A stretch of 64,000 bases of DNA from Chitinophaga jiangningensis. GTDB taxonomy: Bacteria > Bacteroidota > Bacteroidia > Chitinophagales > Chitinophagaceae. Shown here piece after piece: positions 35,700 through 45,332 of the stretch (within the stretch, counting starts at the first letter, position 1; each line of letters opens with the position of its first letter). Both the position numbers and the translations under genes were made by a program. The notes under the pieces are model-generated. The model was not told the origin of the DNA. It made no database searches and worked only from the letters and a program-made list of their open reading frames with translations. The stretch is taken from the NCBI RefSeq assembly GCF_900142605.1, contig NZ_FRBL01000008.1, positions 124,001 to 188,000 on the forward strand, written 5' to 3'.

Positions 35700-38003
35700 T
35701 TATTTTCTTTTTCTTCTAATGAGTAAAATGGTGCTACCTATGAGTAACAGTCCCGGAATCACGTACATTAAACCGCACCGTACTATTTTCAGACTTGTTT
35801 TGGTGAGGGTGGTTTCGTTGTCGGAAGGGCGTGGTCGACTCACATCCACCGGCACCGTACCGTAGGAGAGCCAGCCGAAGGTGCCCGGGATGAGGGAGAA
35901 GTTGGCAGCGCCGTATCTCCTGATGGGAGGTGTCATCCCGCCGTTACTGATGCAGTCGGCATCTCCCAGCACCATAATACGCTGTTCCTTATTACCCACT
36001 TTACGGGTAAGCGCCATCGCTGTTACAAAGCTGTCCAGCCGTTCGCCGGCAGCAACATCCACTGTCGCGGAGTCGTTAACAAAGTCGATCGTATGCACCT
36101 CGTTCCAGGTTTTCATGGTATCGATGGTCTGTAATACTGGGGTAGCTGTAAAGCCTTTATCCTCCGCCATTACGAGCCCCGCTGATTTCACCATCCCTAC
36201 ATACTGGTGGCGTTCTATCATCGTTTCAAATACTTCCGACACCTTTTTAGCCGCAGGGGTAGCCACACACATCACTACGTTGGCCGCCACATCCTGTTTA
36301 GGCTGCACCAGTTGACCCGGAATAGTTTTCATACCAAATTGTGCGATAAACTCTTCCATCACCGCCGAGCCGGGTTTCAGCGTCACCAGCAGGTTGCCGC
36401 CGGCAGCGATATAGGCATCTATTTTCTTTTTCACCACGGAGTCCATGGCTTCTTTCATATCCGCAATCACGATAACATCCACGCCTTTCGGTATCTCTTT
36501 ATTACCGGAGAGGTCCAGCGTTTCCACGTCACAACCCTGGTTAGTGAGGGCGTAACGGAAAGTTTTTACAGAAGAAAACAGGGTATAATCCTTGATGCGG
36601 TCGCCTTCAATCAATCGCTCTCCCTGTCCGCCGAGGAAGCCGATTCTCGGCAGTTTCATCACCATGCGTTTGAACATGGCCGATACTTCCGCTTCATTCG
36701 GAAACTTGAACATATCATCGTAGATCCTCAGCCAGGCTTTCTGCCCGTTCTCTCTTTCCACCAGCCTTACAAACGTATTGCCTTCATCTGTCAGGTTTAC
36801 CTGCTTTTTAATTTGTTCGGGCGAGAGGAACATGTCGAAGTCCAGGTCACGCAGCTCTGCTTCCTTACGGGCCATCTCCTCCAGCGTTTTACCTTTGTAT
36901 ACGAAGTCGAGCCGCGCATTATTGCTGGGTTTATCGTAGTAATAAACGTATTTCAGTTTTGTTTCCGGTTTAAAACGGATGTACTGTTTCAGGCGCTGTT
37001 TATCTTCATTTACCTGGCTGGGGATACCGTTGTAATATTCCCTGTCCAGCAGGTTAACATAAGTGGTAATGGTAAGCCCGCCGGTGAGCTGATGCATGAT
37101 GGCCTGGCTGTTTGGCGTAAGGGTATTACGCTTTGTTTCTGAAGCATCGTAGTACGCCATCAGCATAGGGCGTGAGGTAGCGTAACCCAGCATCATTGCC
37201 GCCAGCACTACCAGGCTGTATTTCCCCCATACCATAGCAAAACGCTGGTGGGTGCGGTTGGCCTGTAATTTCTGAATGCTGAGTGTCAGGAACATCAGGA
37301 TGACTATCACAAAGTACAACACGTCCTCACTGTTGATCAATCCTAATATCATCTCATTACAGCGACCTGAAATAGACAGCCAGTAGGTGATGTCGCGTAC
37401 AAAGCTGATATCCTGCCATACCTGGTTCATGTAGCTGAGTGCTGCCAGCAGTACGAGCGTGCCTAATGCTGCCACCACCTGGTACGAGGTGAGGCACGAC
37501 ATAAACAACCCGATGGCCGAATAAGCGCACATCAGCAGGTAAATGGCCAGCAGCCCGGATAATACGGACGGCAGATCAAAATGATCAATATAAATCATCC
37601 CTATCATCACATATACCAGTATTACCGCCAGCAGCAAGCCACTGTAGATCATCATGGCCAGAAACTTACCGCGGATAATCTGGGAGGAAGTAACGGGGGA
37701 AGAATATAATAGTTTGATGGAACCGCTGCTGAATTCCCGACTCATCAATCCCATGGTGAGCAGCGGCATGTACAGATAGAGGTACTTTTGTACCGCAGGC
37801 AGCAATCCCAGCTGGCCGGCGAATAAATTAGCGGTGATGAAGGAGTTGCCAAAACCGATGTTCTGCGAATGCAACACTTCCTTTAGCAAACCGGCAAACA
37901 CCATCCCCGTCTGAAAGGCAAATACCACCAGGATCATCCAGGCTATGGGAGAATAAAACAAGGTAAATAATTCAGCCTTGGCGATTTTATATACACGTCT
38001 CAT
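35700..38003 (-). CDS. ABC-2 permease fused to a GldG-like domain (GldF-GldG)
   Basis: The 767-residue protein joins two units that are separate in gliding bacteria. Residues 1 to about 245 form an ABC-2 permease with six hydrophobic segments, including LMSREFSSGSIKLLYSSPV, the GldF signature. After a further helix, residues from about 290 to 720 are the GldG-type extracytoplasmic domain (RIGFLGGQGERL and GVDVIVIADMKEAMDSV), followed by a last helix near LMYVIPGLLLIGSTILL. The partner ATPase is upstream (21 bases). The substrate is unknown; GldAFG are needed for gliding in Flavobacterium johnsoniae but homologues also occur in non-gliders. Confidence 0.88.
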   Translation of the reverse strand: MRRVYKIAKAELFTLFYSPIAWMILVVFAFQTGMVFAGLLKEVLHSQNIGFGNSFITANLFAGQLGLLPAVQKYLYLYMPLLTMGLMSREFSSGSIKLLYSSPVTSSQIIRGKFLAMMIYSGLLLAVILVYVMIGMIYIDHFDLPSVLSGLLAIYLLMCAYSAIGLFMSCLTSYQVVAALGTLVLLAALSYMNQVWQDISFVRDITYWLSISGRCNEMILGLINSEDVLYFVIVILMFLTLSIQKLQANRTHQRFAMVWGKYSLVVLAAMMLGYATSRPMLMAYYDASETKRNTLTPNSQAIMHQLTGGLTITTYVNLLDREYYNGIPSQVNEDKQRLKQYIRFKPETKLKYVYYYDKPSNNARLDFVYKGKTLEEMARKEAELRDLDFDMFLSPEQIKKQVNLTDEGNTFVRLVERENGQKAWLRIYDDMFKFPNEAEVSAMFKRMVMKLPRIGFLGGQGERLIEGDRIKDYTLFSSVKTFRYALTNQGCDVETLDLSGNKEIPKGVDVIVIADMKEAMDSVVKKKIDAYIAAGGNLLVTLKPGSAVMEEFIAQFGMKTIPGQLVQPKQDVAANVVMCVATPAAKKVSEVFETMIERHQYVGMVKSAGLVMAEDKGFTATPVLQTIDTMKTWNEVHTIDFVNDSATVDVAAGERLDSFVTAMALTRKVGNKEQRIMVLGDADCISNGGMTPPIRRYGAANFSLIPGTFGWLSYGTVPVDVSRPRPSDNETTLTKTSLKIVRCGLMYVIPGLLLIGSTILLIRRKRK

Positions 38004-38024
38004 GAAATATCTTTTATCAGGTTT

Positions 38025-38954
38025 TTAATGGTTGTTTTTCTTGGATAACCTGGCGAATACTGCATCCAGGGAGCTCTTTTCCACGACGAGCTCCATCAGT
38101 CCCCACTCGTTTTTTACACTTTCTGCGGCTACACGCTGCGCGGTTTTCTTTTCCCCGTCGTACCCCAGCCGGAAACGGTAAGGGGTCAGCTGCTCTACTG
38201 ACTTCACGCCTTCCAGCGTCATCAATACTTCCGTTAACGGCGGGGCATCCAGCGTTACCACCAGGGTGTTGGGCTCTATGTAGTTGTTAAACATTTCGAG
38301 TGACCCGGAGAACACCATCTGGCCTTCTTCAATCATTTTGATCTCGCGACAGGTAGCCTGCACTTCTGTTAGGATATGGGTTGACAGGAGTACGGCACGA
38401 TCAGTAGAGATGTGTTTGATCAGGTTGCGTACTTCCACGATCTGGTTGGGATCCAGGCCGTTGGTGGGCTCATCCAGCACCACAAATTTCGGGTTGTGTA
38501 CAATGGCTTGCGCAATGCCTACACGCTGCTGGTAACCACCGGAAAGGTTACGCAGTAAGCGGTCCCTGAAATGCGCTACACCGCAGCGTTCCAGCGCCTC
38601 AGCCACTGATTTCTTTACCTGCGTTTTCTCCACCATGCGGAGGTCCGCACAGTAAGTGAGGTATTCTTCCACGGTAAAATCATAATGCAGTGGCAGCTTC
38701 TGCGGCATAAAACCAATATTTCGTTTAGCCGCTACCGGATTATCCTTCAGGTTAACGCCGGCGATATATACCTCCCCCTTGGTCTGCTTTAACACACCGC
38801 AGATGATGTTCATGGTCGTAGATTTACCAGCTCCGTTAGTTCCCAGCAGGCCAACAACGCCCTGACCGCTGATCTCAAAATTTATATCTCTTACCGCCCA
38901 TTGAGCCGCATAACGGTGAGACAAGTTTTCAACTTTTACGATGGTGTTTTCCAT
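38025..38954 (-). CDS. ABC transporter ATPase, GldA-like
   Basis: The 309-residue protein has Walker A GTNGAGKST, a Q-loop IGFMPQKLPLHYDFTV, the signature NLSGGYQQRVGIAQ and Walker B KFVVLDEPTNGLDP. A C-terminal extension of about 90 residues follows, as in exporters for lipids, drugs or gliding (GldA). It starts the (-) strand operon of ATPase, GldF-GldG fusion, two MutS-like ATPases and M16 peptidase. Confidence 0.9.
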   Translation of the reverse strand: MENTIVKVENLSHRYAAQWAVRDINFEISGQGVVGLLGTNGAGKSTTMNIICGVLKQTKGEVYIAGVNLKDNPVAAKRNIGFMPQKLPLHYDFTVEEYLTYCADLRMVEKTQVKKSVAEALERCGVAHFRDRLLRNLSGGYQQRVGIAQAIVHNPKFVVLDEPTNGLDPNQIVEVRNLIKHISTDRAVLLSTHILTEVQATCREIKMIEEGQMVFSGSLEMFNNYIEPNTLVVTLDAPPLTEVLMTLEGVKSVEQLTPYRFRLGYDGEKKTAQRVAAESVKNEWGLMELVVEKSSLDAVFARLSKKNNH

Positions 38955-39060
38955 TCTTTACGGATTGTTTATTCAATAATATAGCAGGCATAGGCATGGC
39001 CTACACAATGCTGATGTGTTTTATGATGCAGGGAATAAAGGCGGCGACCTGCTTTTCAAT

Positions 39061-39083
39061 CCCGGGGGCATTACACCCCCGGG
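39061..39083 (-). terminator. GC-rich hairpin after the SusD-associated lipoprotein gene
   Basis: A perfect 8-bp stem (CCCGGGGG/CCCCCGGG) with loop CATTACA lies 18 bases past the lipoprotein stop. There is no T-run after it, so it may act as a weak terminator or an mRNA 3' end. Confidence 0.5.
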
Positions 39084-39101
39084 TGAAAAGGATAGTCAGG
39101 A

Positions 39102-40028
39102 TTAATAGGTCGCATTCGCGATGGCGCGAACGTCTATATTGTATGAAGATTTAAAATAGGCAACTAACAAGTCGAACTTCTGTTTAATCAACGGGTATTT
39201 CAGGTATGGCGCCATCTCCGCATCGGTACGTGTGGTCAGGTGCAACATATAACCTGTTGCATCCGATGACTGGGCGGTAGTCCATGCATAGGCACCATAA
39301 TACCACTCTGAAGGTGCACCCGTTACAGCATTATAGCTGCCTGGCAAAAAGCCCCGCTGCCGGTATGCTTCCAGGTTTGCTGCATTATTACTGATTGGGA
39401 ACGCAGGCGCTGTTACATAGTTTGTCAGCTTGTAAAAGGAAGCAGGTATTTCCACTATTTTATTTTGTACATAATACGCCCATATAGCGCTTGTCAGCAG
39501 ATTTTTCCGTTTCACTTTTTCTGCCGGCGTCATTGTGCGCAGCGATGCATTCATACCCGCAAAACATATCGCCTTATCTATCACCTTATAGTCGGAATAC
39601 AGGTATTCCATGCCGGCCGGATAACCAGGGCCGCGGTATGTTTTAATGGTATCAGCCAGTAACACCCGGTAAGGAATTCCCTGTGCCTTCTTGAACGCAT
39701 CCGGCAGGAATTTCAGCCAAACATCGTCCAGGAAGGTCAGCATATCCATTACGTATTCCGGTTTCCCTAAAACCGCCGTATCTATCTTGGCATTGCCGCC
39801 GCCCGTAGAAGGTACCCACACAAAATCCTTCTGCGTAAATACATACAGGAAGTAGGAACCGTAGTTATCGTACAATTGCTGGATTTTATCATTGGCAGCA
39901 GCAGGCGCATTGCCCTGTGGCAGTTGGTAATCGTGCCCAATCTCTACCGGCGGGCCGATTTTCTCGTCTTTCTTACAGGCGAAAAATAGCATACTGCAGA
40001 TACAACCGATAATTAATCTATGTCTCAT
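39102..40028 (-). CDS. SusD-associated lipoprotein, metallohydrolase-like but without HExxH
   Basis: The 308-residue protein has a lipobox FFAC (Cys18) followed by KKDEK, which resembles a surface-export signal. The sequence resembles the 'substrate import-associated zinc metallohydrolase lipoprotein' family found next to SusC/SusD pairs (GIPYRVLLADTIKTY, YLYSDYKVIDKAICFAG). The expected HExxH motif is absent: the matching region reads LLTSAIWAYYVQNK, and no HE pair occurs anywhere. It is thus probably a non-catalytic or altered surface protein. It is 26 bases after susD. Confidence 0.8.
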   Translation of the reverse strand: MRHRLIIGCICSMLFFACKKDEKIGPPVEIGHDYQLPQGNAPAAANDKIQQLYDNYGSYFLYVFTQKDFVWVPSTGGGNAKIDTAVLGKPEYVMDMLTFLDDVWLKFLPDAFKKAQGIPYRVLLADTIKTYRGPGYPAGMEYLYSDYKVIDKAICFAGMNASLRTMTPAEKVKRKNLLTSAIWAYYVQNKIVEIPASFYKLTNYVTAPAFPISNNAANLEAYRQRGFLPGSYNAVTGAPSEWYYGAYAWTTAQSSDATGYMLHLTTRTDAEMAPYLKYPLIKQKFDLLVAYFKSSYNIDVRAIANATY

Positions 40029-40054
40029 GTGATGGTTGAATAGCTTGTTGAAAA

Positions 40055-41476
40055 TTATTGTCCGATCCTGTCTGGCGCCATGCCGGAAGGATTTTGTATT
40101 AACGCCGGATTCCTTGTCAGCAGGCTGGTAGCAAAAGGCAGCGTATAAGCCGGATCTTTTTCCGCCAGTTTATATTGCAGCACCGGCTCTCCCGGCTCAT
40201 GCTGATAACGGTGTGTGATGGCCGGCATGCCATAACGGCGCAAATCAAACCAGCGGAAGTTTTCAAAGCAAAACTCCTTACGGCGCTCTTCTCTTACTGC
40301 CTGTAATAAGGTCGCTTTATCAGTTACCGCTTCATCCTTATAACCGGGAATGCGTGTGCGACGCAGGTTGTTGAGGTCTTTCAGGGCGTCGGATAATTTA
40401 TCCAGCTGTACATAGGCTTCTGCCCTGTTCAGCAGTGCTTCAGGGGTTCGAAGCGTTTGCGCCAGTGCTGCACTGGTAGGCAGTTTTGATACCAGTGGTA
40501 CAAAGGTGCCAGACTGCACCTGGATACCTTTGGTACCTCGTACATCTGCAGGATCAAATGTACCTCTGAATGCCGCAGCAGGAATATAGGTGGTCTGGTT
40601 AGGCTGTGTGTTACCACCGTAGAGCCACTCTACTTCCGGATTGGCGTAGGTGAGCCAGGAATATACCTCCAGCGCTGTCAGGTCTGCTAAAACGCCCCCC
40701 TGGTCAAATACCTTGTTGGCTTCTTCAATGGCCTCGTTGTATTTTTCCATGTAGAGGTATATTCTCGATAAAAGAATATGAGTGGCAGGTTGATTGATAT
40801 GATAATCCTTACGCACGATGGGCAACGGGTCCATCAGCTCCACGGCCTGCTTCAGGTCATTCACCACCTGGTCGTACACTTCCTGTACCGTGTTTTGCTT
40901 CAGCGGCTTGTCCGTCATACCTGAACTGAGTTTCAGTGGTACGCACAGCGACTGTGGACGATAGTTATAAGGCTCACCATACAGGTTAGCGAGGCGGAAG
41001 TAATAAAACGCTCTTACTGCCAGTGCCTCTGCTTTTACACGGGCCTTGTCCTTATCGGACCCAATAGACTGATCGATATTTTCCAGGACGGCATTGCAGC
41101 CCATGATCCACTTGTAATAGGCAGCATAAGGGGTAGCAGCAGGATCTTCGCTGGTGCGGTCCCCTACTCCGTTCATATCCGCCAGCTTAGGCTGCCAGGT
41201 ATAGTAGAGATAACTGTATTTAGCATCGTATTTCCCTACGGGCGACTCCTGCCCGTTTGCGAATTCAATGAACAGGTCCACATCATCATCCATAAAATAG
41301 ACCATGTTCATTGGTTCTGAATTATTCATGTAGCCGGAGCCGATCAACAGCTCGCGGTAGTCGATCGCAGTTTTCGGAATCACTTCACTCTGCGATTTTT
41401 CTTCCAGGAATTTACTGCAACCGGAGAAGGTCAGCAGACCTGTAACACCAGCTAATATTAATGATTTGAATTTCAT
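40055..41476 (-). CDS. SusD/RagB nutrient-binding lipoprotein
   Basis: The 473-residue protein has a lipobox FSGC (Cys20) and the SusD family pattern: KARVKAEALAVRAFYYFRLANLYGEPYN, then LKQAVELMDPLP, and C-terminal ERRKEFCFENFRWFDLRRYG. SusD captures a glycan or peptide at the cell surface and hands it to the SusC barrel. It begins 9 bases after susC. The gene order SusC, SusD, lipoprotein is typical of a nutrient-uptake locus. Confidence 0.95.
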   Translation of the reverse strand: MKFKSLILAGVTGLLTFSGCSKFLEEKSQSEVIPKTAIDYRELLIGSGYMNNSEPMNMVYFMDDDVDLFIEFANGQESPVGKYDAKYSYLYYTWQPKLADMNGVGDRTSEDPAATPYAAYYKWIMGCNAVLENIDQSIGSDKDKARVKAEALAVRAFYYFRLANLYGEPYNYRPQSLCVPLKLSSGMTDKPLKQNTVQEVYDQVVNDLKQAVELMDPLPIVRKDYHINQPATHILLSRIYLYMEKYNEAIEEANKVFDQGGVLADLTALEVYSWLTYANPEVEWLYGGNTQPNQTTYIPAAAFRGTFDPADVRGTKGIQVQSGTFVPLVSKLPTSAALAQTLRTPEALLNRAEAYVQLDKLSDALKDLNNLRRTRIPGYKDEAVTDKATLLQAVREERRKEFCFENFRWFDLRRYGMPAITHRYQHEPGEPVLQYKLAEKDPAYTLPFATSLLTRNPALIQNPSGMAPDRIGQ

Positions 41477-41485
41477 GCGTTATTA

Positions 41486-44400
41486 TTAGAGTGTCATGTT
41501 AAATGAAATAGAAGCCATTCTGCGTGCAGGCCAGCCGGCAGTTTCAGGATCATAACCCCTCCATTTTTTATCAAACGTAATCAGGAAAGGATTGGTCAGG
41601 CTCACGGCAGTGCTCAAACGTTTTATACGAACTCTTTTCAGCAGTACCGGGTCAAACTCGTAATTAAGCGAGAGTGATCGGCAACGGATAAAATCAGCAT
41701 TGGCCACCATAAAATCTGACATATTATATAACGTATATGGAGATACGCCGAGGCCAGGATTTAAGGTAGGCAGGTTTATCTCGATATAACGCGGATTACC
41801 AGGCGGCACTGCCGGGATGTTAGTATATAACTCATCTCCCGGTTGCTTCCAGCGCTCGCTCAGTATACGCGGCACATTTTGCTCCGGCGTGGGTGCACCG
41901 CTGGCATTATAGTAGGAAGGCACACGTTTGGCTGCGCCAAAGGCCATGGCAAACTGAGCATAGAAAGTAACATTCTTATAACGCAGGCTGGAATTGAAAC
42001 CACCTGTAAAGTCCGGCTCCAGCTTACCTGATTTCACGAGGTAATCCAGGTCGTTTGCCGTAGGTTTAATGTTCAGGTAATTAAACATAGGCACGCCGGT
42101 ATTATGATTCAGGCCCGCATAGGAATAGGAATAAAAAGTAGAATAGGCTTCCCCGTTAACGATGGCGGTACCATTCAGGTAATCGTCTTTGGTATTCGTT
42201 CTTTCATTTTGAGTAAGCTTGTTTTTAGCCTTACCGGTGTTTACGGATACCTGCCAGGTGATGTCTTTAGTTTTCACCGGCATAATGCTAACGATGAGGT
42301 CATACCCTACGTTCTCCATCCTGGAACCGAATACGGTGGCGGAACTCATCCCATTTTCAACCGGTACCTGGCGGGAGGCCAGTACATCACTGATTTTCCC
42401 GTAGTAGTTGGCAGTGGCGTTGAGTCGGCCGTTGAAGAAAGAGAAATCGGCGCCGAAGTTGTACGACTTCGTTTTTTCCCAGCCAAGATCAGGATACGGC
42501 AGCGACTTAATATTGAGCGTATACTGTTTGAAGATATTACTCAGGCCACCGTCCGTAGCAATCAGGTATGGCGACACTGCTTCCACGGCATTACCCTGGT
42601 AGCCATAGGTGGCAGAAAGGTCAAATGCGTTGAGCCAGGTTTTAGAACGCAGGAAGTTCTCGTTGGCTACACGCCATCTGCCACCCACAGACCAGGTTGG
42701 CTGGAATCTTTTATTTTTATCCTGTCCGAAGCGGTTGGATGCGTCCAGGCGGGAGTTGAAGTTGAAGATATAACGGGAGTCGTAGCTGTACACCGCCGTG
42801 ATATATTCACTGAGGAAATTACTGCGCTGGTTGGTAATCCCGGAATTGGTGCGCATCAGGTCATTGAGGTTAGCTGCCCCCTGGTTTGTCAGCAATGCCG
42901 GCAATAATGGCACGGGCGCATAGCTTTCGCCGCGGTAGCGCAGGTAACCGTAGCGGGTGCTCTTGTTGGATTCCAGCAAACTGGATCTCGCTTCGATACC
43001 GCCCTGTAAAGTGATGTTATGTTTCAGCCCAAAGTAGTGGTTATACATCAGGCTGTTTCGGAACGTATAGCCGTTGTTGCTGGCGTTCTCGAATTGTGCC
43101 ATACCGCCAAACGGGAGGCGACTACCCAGTTCTTCCGGCGAATTGGCTAACACGGTTCCAAATTCATAGCCCCTGGTTTGGGTGATATAATAGGACAGCT
43201 CTGTAGCGTAGGATTTGCCGGTGGAGGTAGCAGAAGTATAGGACAACAATCCCTGGTATTCCAGTCCTTTGGCAATTTCGTACCGTACATCCAGTGTGGA
43301 AGCCAGTGTGGTAGCCGTATTCTTGTTACCGGTGTTATCCAGTTCATTCTGGATATTATAGAGATAAGAAAACTTATTAGGGTACACCGTACTGCTTTCT
43401 CCCAGTTTTTCGTGGTAGAAAAGCGTTCCATCGTCCTTATACATGGGAATGGTACGGGAAGTTTTGTAGGCGTAATCAAACGGGTTTACGCCATAGGCAA
43501 AACCATTTGTTTCGCGGAAGGTACCGTTCAGCAGGAAGTTTACAGTTAAGCGGTTGCCAAAGCGCAGGGTGGTGTTGGAAGAGGCTGAGAAGGTGGTCAG
43601 GTCGTTGCCTTTCGCTTCCCCTTTCTGTTGCTGCATGTTCAGCGAGGTCCTGTTCGTGATTTTTTCAGATCCACCCGAGATGCTTATGCTGTGGTTCTGG
43701 TTAAAGGAGTTGCGGAACAGTAGTTTAAACCAGTCTGTGTTCTGCTGTTCCAGCTTTCTGTATTGTTGCTGATAGGTGTTATAATCGATTTGTTTGGTTT
43801 GCAGCTGCTGAATCAGGGCTGCATAGCCGATGGGCAGTAAGGTGTTGGTATAGCTGTCGCGTCCTTCGTAGATCTCTTTGGAAAACTGCATGAGTTCCTG
43901 GGAGTTCATGAGGTCGAACATGCGGTAGTCGGGCCGCTGGCCGATGCTCAGGTTATTATTATAAGATACCGATAAGCTGCCTGGGCGTGCTTTTTTGGTG
44001 GTCAGTACAATCACCCCGTTGGCTGCCTGGGAGCCATAGATGGCGGTGGCGGAGGCATCTTTGAGTACGGTGATGGTTTCGATATCATTGGGGTTGAGCC
44101 AGGAGATAGCGTTGGATGCCAGCAGGCGCAGCTCTTTGGCGTCACCGGCGAGGGAGCCGTTACCGTTTGGAATGGGCAGCGGATCGCGCTGGATCACGCC
44201 ATCAACCACCCAGAGGGGTTCCTGGTTACCCAGCAGCGTGGAAGTACCACGGATACGGATTTTAGGGGCAGCGCCCACCTGTCCGGACTGCACCATTACC
44301 GACATACCCGGCACTACGCCCTGTAACATCTGGTCGATGGAGGTTTCACCGGCCACCTTGATGGAATCGGCCCTGATGGAGTATACCGCGCCAACGTATT

Positions 44401-45154
44401 TATCCTTGTTTACGTTCATGTAGCCGGTTACCACTACGTTATTCATTTCATAGTCCCTGCGGTTGAGGGTGATGTTCATCATCAGGTTGTTGCCGTCTGT
44501 TACCAGCAGGGAGCCGCTTTGCTCTTTTTTAACCGTATAGGCGGTATAGCCGTTGGCTGATTTACGGATGCCGACTTCGAGCGATTCAAAGCCCAGCATG
44601 GTAATCTGGAGGATGGCTTCTTCCGGAAGGTGCGTAAAATAGAAGGCCCCGTCAGCGGAGGTGATAGTACCGCTGGTGGTACCTTTGATCCGGACGGACG
44701 CGCCGGGCAGGAGTTCTCCTGCGGAGGTACGGATTATACCGGAGATACTGATAGGCGGCCTGGCTGCCGGAGTAGCAGCAGGTTTGCGCGACAATACGAT
44801 CGTTTTGTCTTTAATCAGGTAGGTCACCGGGAGGTCCTTCAGCATTTCATCGAGGAGGTCTTCCAGGGCCATGTCCCTGGCGGAAAGTGATACTGTTTCC
44901 GACTCGCTGATCACATTGGTATTGCTGAAAACTACGTAACCTGTCTGCTGTTTGATGGCAGAAAATACTTGCTTAATAGGTATAGTTTTACCCGTTATAG
45001 TCACGGATTGTGCGTGTCCTGCGGCCGATACCTGCAGGATTGCCATAGTTAATAGAATGATGGTAAGACGCATAGCGAGGCAGATTTTGGTAAGGCCACG
45101 ACGCTTCCCTGCATGATCAGGGGGCCAATAGCGTTTTTTTTGCATAAATTGCAT
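41486..45154 (-). CDS. SusC/RagA TonB-linked receptor with STN domain
   Basis: From the ATG at 45154 the protein has about 1222 residues; other in-frame starts at 45187 and 45145 change only the leader. Domain order: signal segment (MRLTIILLTMAILQVSAAG), an STN signalling domain (QVFSAIKQQTGYVVFSNTN), a carboxypeptidase-regulatory domain (ISGIIRTSAGELLPGASVRI), the plug (TSIDQMLQGVVPGMSVM, with TVLKDASATAIYGSQAANGV) and a beta barrel. The STN domain means it senses substrate and signals through FecR and the ECF sigma factor upstream. No glycosidase lies in the same operon, so the substrate is unknown. Confidence 0.93.
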   Translation of the reverse strand: MQFMQKKRYWPPDHAGKRRGLTKICLAMRLTIILLTMAILQVSAAGHAQSVTITGKTIPIKQVFSAIKQQTGYVVFSNTNVISESETVSLSARDMALEDLLDEMLKDLPVTYLIKDKTIVLSRKPAATPAARPPISISGIIRTSAGELLPGASVRIKGTTSGTITSADGAFYFTHLPEEAILQITMLGFESLEVGIRKSANGYTAYTVKKEQSGSLLVTDGNNLMMNITLNRRDYEMNNVVVTGYMNVNKDKYVGAVYSIRADSIKVAGETSIDQMLQGVVPGMSVMVQSGQVGAAPKIRIRGTSTLLGNQEPLWVVDGVIQRDPLPIPNGNGSLAGDAKELRLLASNAISWLNPNDIETITVLKDASATAIYGSQAANGVIVLTTKKARPGSLSVSYNNNLSIGQRPDYRMFDLMNSQELMQFSKEIYEGRDSYTNTLLPIGYAALIQQLQTKQIDYNTYQQQYRKLEQQNTDWFKLLFRNSFNQNHSISISGGSEKITNRTSLNMQQQKGEAKGNDLTTFSASSNTTLRFGNRLTVNFLLNGTFRETNGFAYGVNPFDYAYKTSRTIPMYKDDGTLFYHEKLGESSTVYPNKFSYLYNIQNELDNTGNKNTATTLASTLDVRYEIAKGLEYQGLLSYTSATSTGKSYATELSYYITQTRGYEFGTVLANSPEELGSRLPFGGMAQFENASNNGYTFRNSLMYNHYFGLKHNITLQGGIEARSSLLESNKSTRYGYLRYRGESYAPVPLLPALLTNQGAANLNDLMRTNSGITNQRSNFLSEYITAVYSYDSRYIFNFNSRLDASNRFGQDKNKRFQPTWSVGGRWRVANENFLRSKTWLNAFDLSATYGYQGNAVEAVSPYLIATDGGLSNIFKQYTLNIKSLPYPDLGWEKTKSYNFGADFSFFNGRLNATANYYGKISDVLASRQVPVENGMSSATVFGSRMENVGYDLIVSIMPVKTKDITWQVSVNTGKAKNKLTQNERTNTKDDYLNGTAIVNGEAYSTFYSYSYAGLNHNTGVPMFNYLNIKPTANDLDYLVKSGKLEPDFTGGFNSSLRYKNVTFYAQFAMAFGAAKRVPSYYNASGAPTPEQNVPRILSERWKQPGDELYTNIPAVPPGNPRYIEINLPTLNPGLGVSPYTLYNMSDFMVANADFIRCRSLSLNYEFDPVLLKRVRIKRLSTAVSLTNPFLITFDKKWRGYDPETAGWPARRMASISFNMTL

Positions 45155-45217
45155 GAGATTTGGTTGTTTAAAAAATGAGAATTGCAAAAGACCATTTGAA
45201 ATAACTAAGTCGGTTAC

Positions 45218-45249
45218 ACCGTCACGGCCGCAATCCGTGGCGGTTTTTT
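45218..45249 (+). terminator. Hairpin with T-run on the (+) strand, between fecR and susC
   Basis: Nine to ten base pairs (CCGTCACGG with CCGTGGCGG; one G-U pair) close a seven-base loop and are followed by TTTTTT on the (+) strand. All genes here run on the (-) strand, so this hairpin faces the wrong way for a gene terminator. Confidence 0.6.
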
Positions 45250-45286
45250 ATTCCTGCTTCGTTTTTTTCAGGCAATATTCTTCCCG

Positions 45287-45311
45287 GCCGGTATCTCCGG
45301 CTTTTTATTTT
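45287..45311 (+). terminator. Second hairpin with T-run on the (+) strand, between fecR and susC
   Basis: A 5-bp stem (GCCGG/CCGGC) with loop TATCT is followed by TTTTTATTTTT on the (+) strand. It forms a pair with the hairpin at 45218. It may stop antisense transcription or shape the (-) strand leader of susC. Confidence 0.45.
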
Positions 45312-45332
45312 TACATTCCTATAGTGTTGTTA

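Noticed and set aside
36207..37142. 311-codon open frame on the (+) strand inside the GldF-GldG gene
   Set aside because: It is antisense to a clear gene and its composition (many His, Phe, Arg) is that of a shadow frame.
42104..42907. 267-codon open frame on the (+) strand inside susC
   Set aside because: It is antisense to the susC barrel region and has no recognisable domain.
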